Assembly (NCBI GenBank): GCA_015178975.1
Contig: WHVD01000153.1
Coordinates: forward strand, 62,001-126,000
Reading direction: 5' to 3'
Length of the DNA: 64,000 bases
DNA from: Hysterangium stoloniferum
Taxonomy: Eukaryota; Basidiomycota; Agaricomycetes; Hysterangiales; Hysterangiaceae
A program made the translations under genes and the position numbers. Shown in pieces: positions 59,310 through 64,000 of this stretch. Within the stretch, counting starts at the first letter, position 1. Each line of letters starts with the position of its first letter. Under the pieces are notes generated by a model. The model had not been told where the DNA came from and did no database searches. It was given only the letters and a program-made list of their open reading frames with translations.

Positions 59310-60030
59310 GGGGATTAATTATTCTAACAATTGCAGCAGCCTGTAACAAAGCTGGGGTGTGGGAACAGCCTTGATTGCCCATATTATTGGTGGCAAAAAT
59401 CCTTGTGTCCATGGTTCAGCGGGGGCAACTGCAGCTGCAATTGTTTCAAGGCAGTTCTCTGCTACCGCAGGTAAACTCTCTGCAAATCTGAGTCAAGCAA
59501 GTTCAAGCACCAAACAGACAGTGAACATGTCTAACCTGTCTGACTCACAACCAGCTAAATATCAAAGCAGACAAGCCTTCTACCCCATGGATTCGAAAGT
59601 ATTGGCATGCCTTTAAACCCACATGAAGCTGATGCAGTATGAGCACAAGAAGTCCGTGCCGTGTGATCTCTGCAAACTTTCCATCCCAAGTTTTCGAGGA
59701 CCCGAGGTACTTTGATTATTTGAGATGGTGCAAAGCACTGCATGAAGTGTATTACTTTATGGTGGTAGACTGTTAGATCATGCCGGGACAATAGTGGAAA
59801 CAAAAATCAAAAAGGTAGTTCAATATGAGACTGTCAGTCATGTGGCTGATGGATGGAAATCAATCGCAAAGAGTGCAATGAACATATTTGTGTGAATGGC
59901 GATTACAAGGTAAGATTCCCCAATTGTTTACAGGTGATATTAGTTTAGGAAGTTCACTATACTACAGTCATATACTCTCCAGCTAACAGAAAAAAAATCG
60001 AATCTGCACGATAACGACAAAATTCTTGAA
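59310..60030 (+). pseudogene. hAT-like (DUF659-type) transposase relic, copy 2
   Basis: Readable pieces are GRLLDHAGTIVETKIKKVV and VADGWKSIAKSAMNIFV, followed by TGA and MAITR. The DGWK motif and spacing fit DUF659/hAT transposases. Stops at about 59616, 59713 and 59896 break it. It is inverted relative to 52517-53250 and lacks the copia insertion. Confidence 0.55.
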
Positions 60031-61010
60031 GCTGTCCGCTCGGCATTTAACTCTAACAATATATACAGACAGATCACCATCCCTTCTTCACACTGTTCCG
60101 CAGGTACCCTAGCAATCAATCACCACCGGCCTGACCGACTTCATCATCCATCCATACATCCCTCTTCGTATTGCACGTCACATACAACATATAAAAACCT
60201 CCCTGCCCACAGTGTACTGGGCTTTTTAATTGAGCAGCCAACCGCGACGTAGGATGAGGCATCAACGTCGACTTGCGAGATAAAGTTGGTTCGAATCTGC
60301 AGCCGGTGTATCTTCCGTTTGATCGGCCTCATTTTTTGGCTGCATCGCTCCTGTCAGGTCGTTGTATCGGGCTTGGCATAACGGGCAGCCCGGAGACTAT
60401 CGACGTCCTTATAGATGAACTCGGACTCGCGAGTGATGGGATGGCGAGGAGCGAGGCAGCCACGACACAACTCGCTGGTACATGCTTGTAGCTACTAGGC
60501 GGTTATGACCAGGTTTACCTGCGTTCGAATAACCTGGACAATATCCTCTATTCGTTGAAGAAGTTGAACATTTCCGAGGCAGATACCCCCTTCTGAAGGT
60601 ACATATTTCCTTTCGTCTGCCGCCTTCTCGAATTGATAGCTAATAAATGTACTGCAGTTTGCTATCACTAATATTAAAAATTATCTCGCGACATGACCTC
60701 AGTAGCGATGAATTGTTGCGGAGACTAGCCTTGCCGTATGGAATTTCTGGAACGAAGCGGGACTCGGAAGCTGGGGTTTACTGGATAGCGACAGTGGATC
60801 TGGCATTTCACAAGAACAAATAATTAATTAAATATCAATTCGTGCTATGTCTTTCAAACCCGAATAAATTTGTCACTACATTAGTCTAATTTTCAATTCC
60901 CTGCCAGAGCCTTATGATAAATATCCCCCGGACCGAACAGACCTCAATCCCCTTTAGGTTAGCTTTTTTATGTAATCGGAAGTTTTTGTGAAAAGGGCCA
61001 GTAACCCTGT
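60031..61010 (-). repeat. Inverted outer segment of copy D
   Basis: 60060-60700 is the reverse complement of about 47155-47784 plus 52087-52125; 60700-61010 matches 18640-18960 in plus orientation (GTTGCGGAGACTAGCCTTGC in both). It therefore holds the outer end of the family unit, joined to the hAT relic, and provides the empty sites of the 4.3-kb LTR element and the solo LTR at 52126. Confidence 0.75.
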
Positions 61011-61464
61011 GGAGTCCGCATCAGCACACCATGCTCTTACTAAATGTGGAAAATGTAGTTTGTCCCGAGTTTGGTTATTTTTCGAAATGCAAATCTATAT
61101 TCATTATCTCCTTGCACTCATTATGTAAAAAAAGCTGATGGTGCAGCTATTGACCTTTCAGAGATTTAGGTTAGGGAGGGATTACAAGCATTAGGGCGCA
61201 GGTTGCTGCAGTTGAAAATCGCCATGTATTTCACGTTACATGAGGTCTATGTGTTTCTGTTTATCCTTATGTATTTACAACTAGTACTGTCACCCAGTTA
61301 GACAAATGGAAAGTTATACAGTCTAGGAACAGCACCACAAAAACTTCAACAGCAGCACCCTACTTAGATTTGTTGCCAGTCACTAGAAGAACACTACCTT
61401 TAGTTGCAGTGTTGAGATAGCATAGCATATTAGATGTTGATGGTTTATAGAAAATGGACAGGGT

Positions 61465-61693
61465 TGTTGGAATAATGGATTATGTGAGCATGCACAATGT
61501 GCTACACCAGTTAAGCCACCCCATTGTTGTTAGCTTGTCCCTTTGTTTTATTGTTCTTTTGTTCCACCTTTATGTTGTGTCACAAAAATCTATTGTTCCT
61601 TTTAGTTAAATAGAGCAGCTACATGATTGTATCTACATTGATTTGGCATACAGCATAAAAATACTTAGTATTGTTTTTTCACTCATTCTCACA
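61465..61693 (+). mobile_element. Solo LTR, 229 bp, copia-like
   Basis: TGTTGGAATAATGG to CATTCTCACA with perfect AGGGT duplications (61460-61464, 61694-61698). Copy B at about 27310 shows the empty site (GGATAGGGTTTATTTGG). TGTTGGAATA starts are common in copia LTRs. Confidence 0.8.
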
Positions 61694-61906
61694 AGGGTTT
61701 ATTTGGTATTACTAAGCTACTGTAATGTACTACATAGCCAAGCTTATTTGAGAAAAGAGTGCAAGACTGTACATACTCAATGGCTTGCAACCTATATGAA
61801 TAAATTCCAACATAGCGGCAGTCCCAGTAAAGGTTGGAGCAACTCTGCTTGCCACTGAGTGCCAAACATGCATAATGCATGACTATATAGAAGTTCAAAG
61901 TCCACA

Positions 61907-61992
61907 CCCTGGTAGGTTGAGCATTAGACTTGGATAGTTGCTCCTCCCAGGTAGGACCATTAGCCTTATGGGTTCAATTCCTGCCTGAGGCA
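61907..61992 (+). pseudogene. Decayed tRNA-Lys, copy D
   Basis: Matches copy B's relic: D-arm region GGTAGGTTGAGCATTAGAC, T region GGGTTCAATTCCTGCC, 3' TGAGGCA. The anticodon stem is lost. Confidence 0.65.
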
Positions 61993-62809
61993 ATCTTTTT
62001 ATCCTGTAAACTCATGGCTCCTTCCTACCAGCAGCTCCTATTGAACCACAGGTATATATTTCTTTTCCCAAGTGTGTGAAATATGTTTGAGAATTATGGG
62101 ACTAGCCAGTAAGTACCAAACATGCGTATGCAGAGCTATATAGAAGTTCAAAGTTGGGGGGAGACAAAGCCCCTTTTAGAATACAACTTTGACTAAGCTA
62201 CTGTACAGTATTATACCACCTGGAGAGATAGTATAACCCAAACACAGAGCATAGCAAGACCGTCAGCATCCTCAACAGCTTGTAACATATACCAATCAAT
62301 CTAACACTTTGCAGTAAATGTGTGTTACCAAATCAACTATTTTTATTTAATACAGTAGATAATGTCACAATGCATAACTCCATAATGCGTAGGGTTGGGC
62401 TAAACTGCCTACTCATATACAAAGATATTATAATGCCCTGATTCACCCGGTTTCCAATCATATACATTATCATTATCTACTGTATTTCCTTGTTGAAATT
62501 CAAGACCCATATTATTAGGGAGTCATAGATAAGTATAACAGACTAGGTAACATAGTAACAGACTCTTAGTATTTATACAAGGTGATATGGCCCTACATCC
62601 CTGTGTGTCCACAAGTTCCGGAGACCACCCCTTTGTCATTCTAAAAATAGACACTGTTGTCCATGATGCTTTCCAACATTCCTTTCACAGAGACTAGACA
62701 GTAGAAATGAAAAGATGGACAATACCACTCTTATTGTTGACACAAGGAGGTATGCGCCACCAGTACATGATGGACACGAACAGAAAGTGTTGGTATTACA
62801 AGGCAAATC

Positions 62810-63557
62810 TGTGACTACACGTGACAGCCGCCACCTTGATCACCTTGCATTACCACTCAATGCCGAAGAACACATTACCCATGACATCACCTCATAATTT
62901 CCACCCAAAAACACCACCGTCGGGTCCTACCACGGATCCTGTTGAAATTTTGGCTGTTTGGTAATAATCTCAACATGATGACACTTGTGGGTCTTAATAT
63001 ATTTCGCGATAACACTACATAGTTCTGTATAGTAGCTTAGTAATATCAACGCTTTTTGTTCGTGTCCACGGTGTACTGACATACTGTATGTATACCCCTT
63101 CCCCCTTATTTTCAACAGATCCTACCAAGTTGGGTGCCACTCCGATTTTAAAGAAGGATTCAACATCACAGATATATTCTTCCACACACCGAGCGAGAGA
63201 TGAAAGGATCACCGCGATGTCCAGGGAAATATCTGGGAGAATTGTCAGTTCTGTCAAAGTAGACCATTTCTTGAATCAATACCTCCTTAGAGCTCCCAAT
63301 CTCTGTCCCAAAATTACTGCCGAAACACAGCAAAAACACAAATCTTTCAGTGAATCCAGTTCCGAGTTTGCCATGTACAGGCCATAGGTATGTAATTTTG
63401 TGCTCCCTTTGGATTCCATGCAATTTATTTAGGATATAGATTAATTTCATGTACCTTGATCTGGTGGATGCTCACGACACACCTGCAGTGGACTTCGGAG
63501 GGAAACAAGTCAAGCCAGATACACAAATATTTTCTGCCAATTCCAAGTGATCTGGCC
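62810..63557 (+). pseudogene. FunK1 kinase relic, N-terminal part only (copy D)
   Basis: Exon 1 resembles arm A (KLGATPILKKDSTSQIYSS, then VDHFLNQYL), followed by intron 1 and the start of exon 2 (DAHDTPAVDFGGKQVKP). It is interrupted after GGATCC by the 178-bp LTR-like element and truncated at 63557, before any catalytic motif. Confidence 0.8.
62940..63117 (+). mobile_element. 178-bp LTR-like element with GATCC duplication
   Basis: TGTTGAAATTTTGG to TTTTCAACA, with GATCC at 62935-62939 and 63118-63122. TG...CA ends plus a 5-bp duplication fit a very short solo LTR (SMART/TRIM-like). Arm A exon 1 shows the uninterrupted site. Confidence 0.7.
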
Positions 63558-64000
63558 TAAGGTAGGCGTCACTTTAGTTTGGCACCTGTTTATGTAAGCA
63601 AAAAAGTGACCTACTCGCACTCCTTTCTGTGCTTCCACAACATAGATAATCTGTAATTAAAGCCCAGGGAAGTGGAGTTGGGATCCATTCCTCCAGTTCT
63701 CAGGTTTAAAATAATTCACCCTTGCCAAGTAGTAGGACTTACAAATTTTAACTTTTTTTTGAGTCTCTGAATGCTTAAAAACTCATTTCCATGTGATTCT
63801 GAGATTTTCAAAATTTCACAAGTGGCAGTATTGGCTGCTTACATAATCATCATGTGATATATTGGGCAGCCTTGTTTTAAGGGCCTAAAATTGGGAAAGA
63901 AAACTGTATTAAATTCAAATATATGTACTTATCTTACTTACATAAAAATTCTCCTAAGAAAAAGAGGGTATAGCTGCACATGTACTTGTGCAGTAAGCTG
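63558..64000. other. AT-rich sequence after the copy D breakpoint
   Basis: The kinase relic stops at GGCC and continues TAAGGTAGGCGTCACTTTAG. Sequence is AT-rich with no coding signal. It may be the start of another DNA transposon, but the other end is outside the window. Confidence 0.35.

Larger units (their letters stand above)
61011..63557 (+). repeat. Copy D of FunK1/tRNA repeat, CpG-decayed
   Basis: Plus orientation, close to copy B in sequence and in decayed CG sites. Order: segment equivalent to 43035, solo LTR, decayed tRNA, then kinase 5' region with the small LTR-like element. Homology ends near 63557 (GTGATCTGGCC). Confidence 0.8.

Overview
The window reads as nuclear DNA of a TE-rich basidiomycete, most likely an Agaricomycete. 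Genes are cut by many short (about 37-97 nt) GT-AG introns. There is an intact fungal-specific FunK1 kinase, a tandem pair of WW-like membrane proteins of a type common in mushroom genomes, and Ty3/gypsy, Ty1/copia, Tc1/mariner, pogo and hAT relics. Genus cannot be judged from sequence alone.

Layout. Positions 1-17.7 kb are mostly genic: a TIP30/FMP52-like oxidoreductase (5' part only), a Ser/Pro-rich protein (2.9-4.8 kb), two tandem paralogous WW-like multipass membrane proteins (6.5-8.5 and 9.2-11.2 kb), a 1.6 kb structure with inverted ends (11.8-13.35 kb), and an 880-residue protein with one C-terminal Myb repeat (14.8-17.7 kb). From 18.6 kb the window is dominated by one repeat family carrying a FunK1 kinase and a tRNA-Lys(CTT) gene. 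Arm A (18.6-24.86 kb, minus) holds the intact kinase and tRNA. Arm C (41.55-47.78 kb, plus) is its inverted partner, with an intact tRNA but a broken kinase. B (24.9-30.7 kb) and D (60.0-63.6 kb) are older copies decayed at CpG sites and riddled with insertions. B abuts A head to head.

Insertions can be read as nested layers because other copies supply empty sites: two solo LTRs and a Tc1/mariner (inside a small LTR-like element) in B; three LTR-type units nested in a gypsy integrase at 38.3-40.3 kb, next to a 19-bp minisatellite; a complete 4.3-kb non-autonomous LTR element at 47.8-52.1 kb; a reversed solo LTR beside it; hAT-like and copia relics; an 18-bp minisatellite at 55.0-55.7 kb; and a gypsy gag relic. 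Two apparently intact host genes sit among the repeats: a 15-exon membrane protein of unknown family (34.3-37.3 kb, minus) and a YcaC-like isochorismatase-family hydrolase (56.7-57.6 kb, minus).

No operons or CRISPR arrays are expected or seen. The most unusual features are the A/C inverted repeat with its sharp change of identity, the tRNA gene carried inside a dispersed kinase repeat, and the tandem WW-like genes sharing micro-exons. All exon models are read by eye from splice signals and frame continuity; no database search was run.
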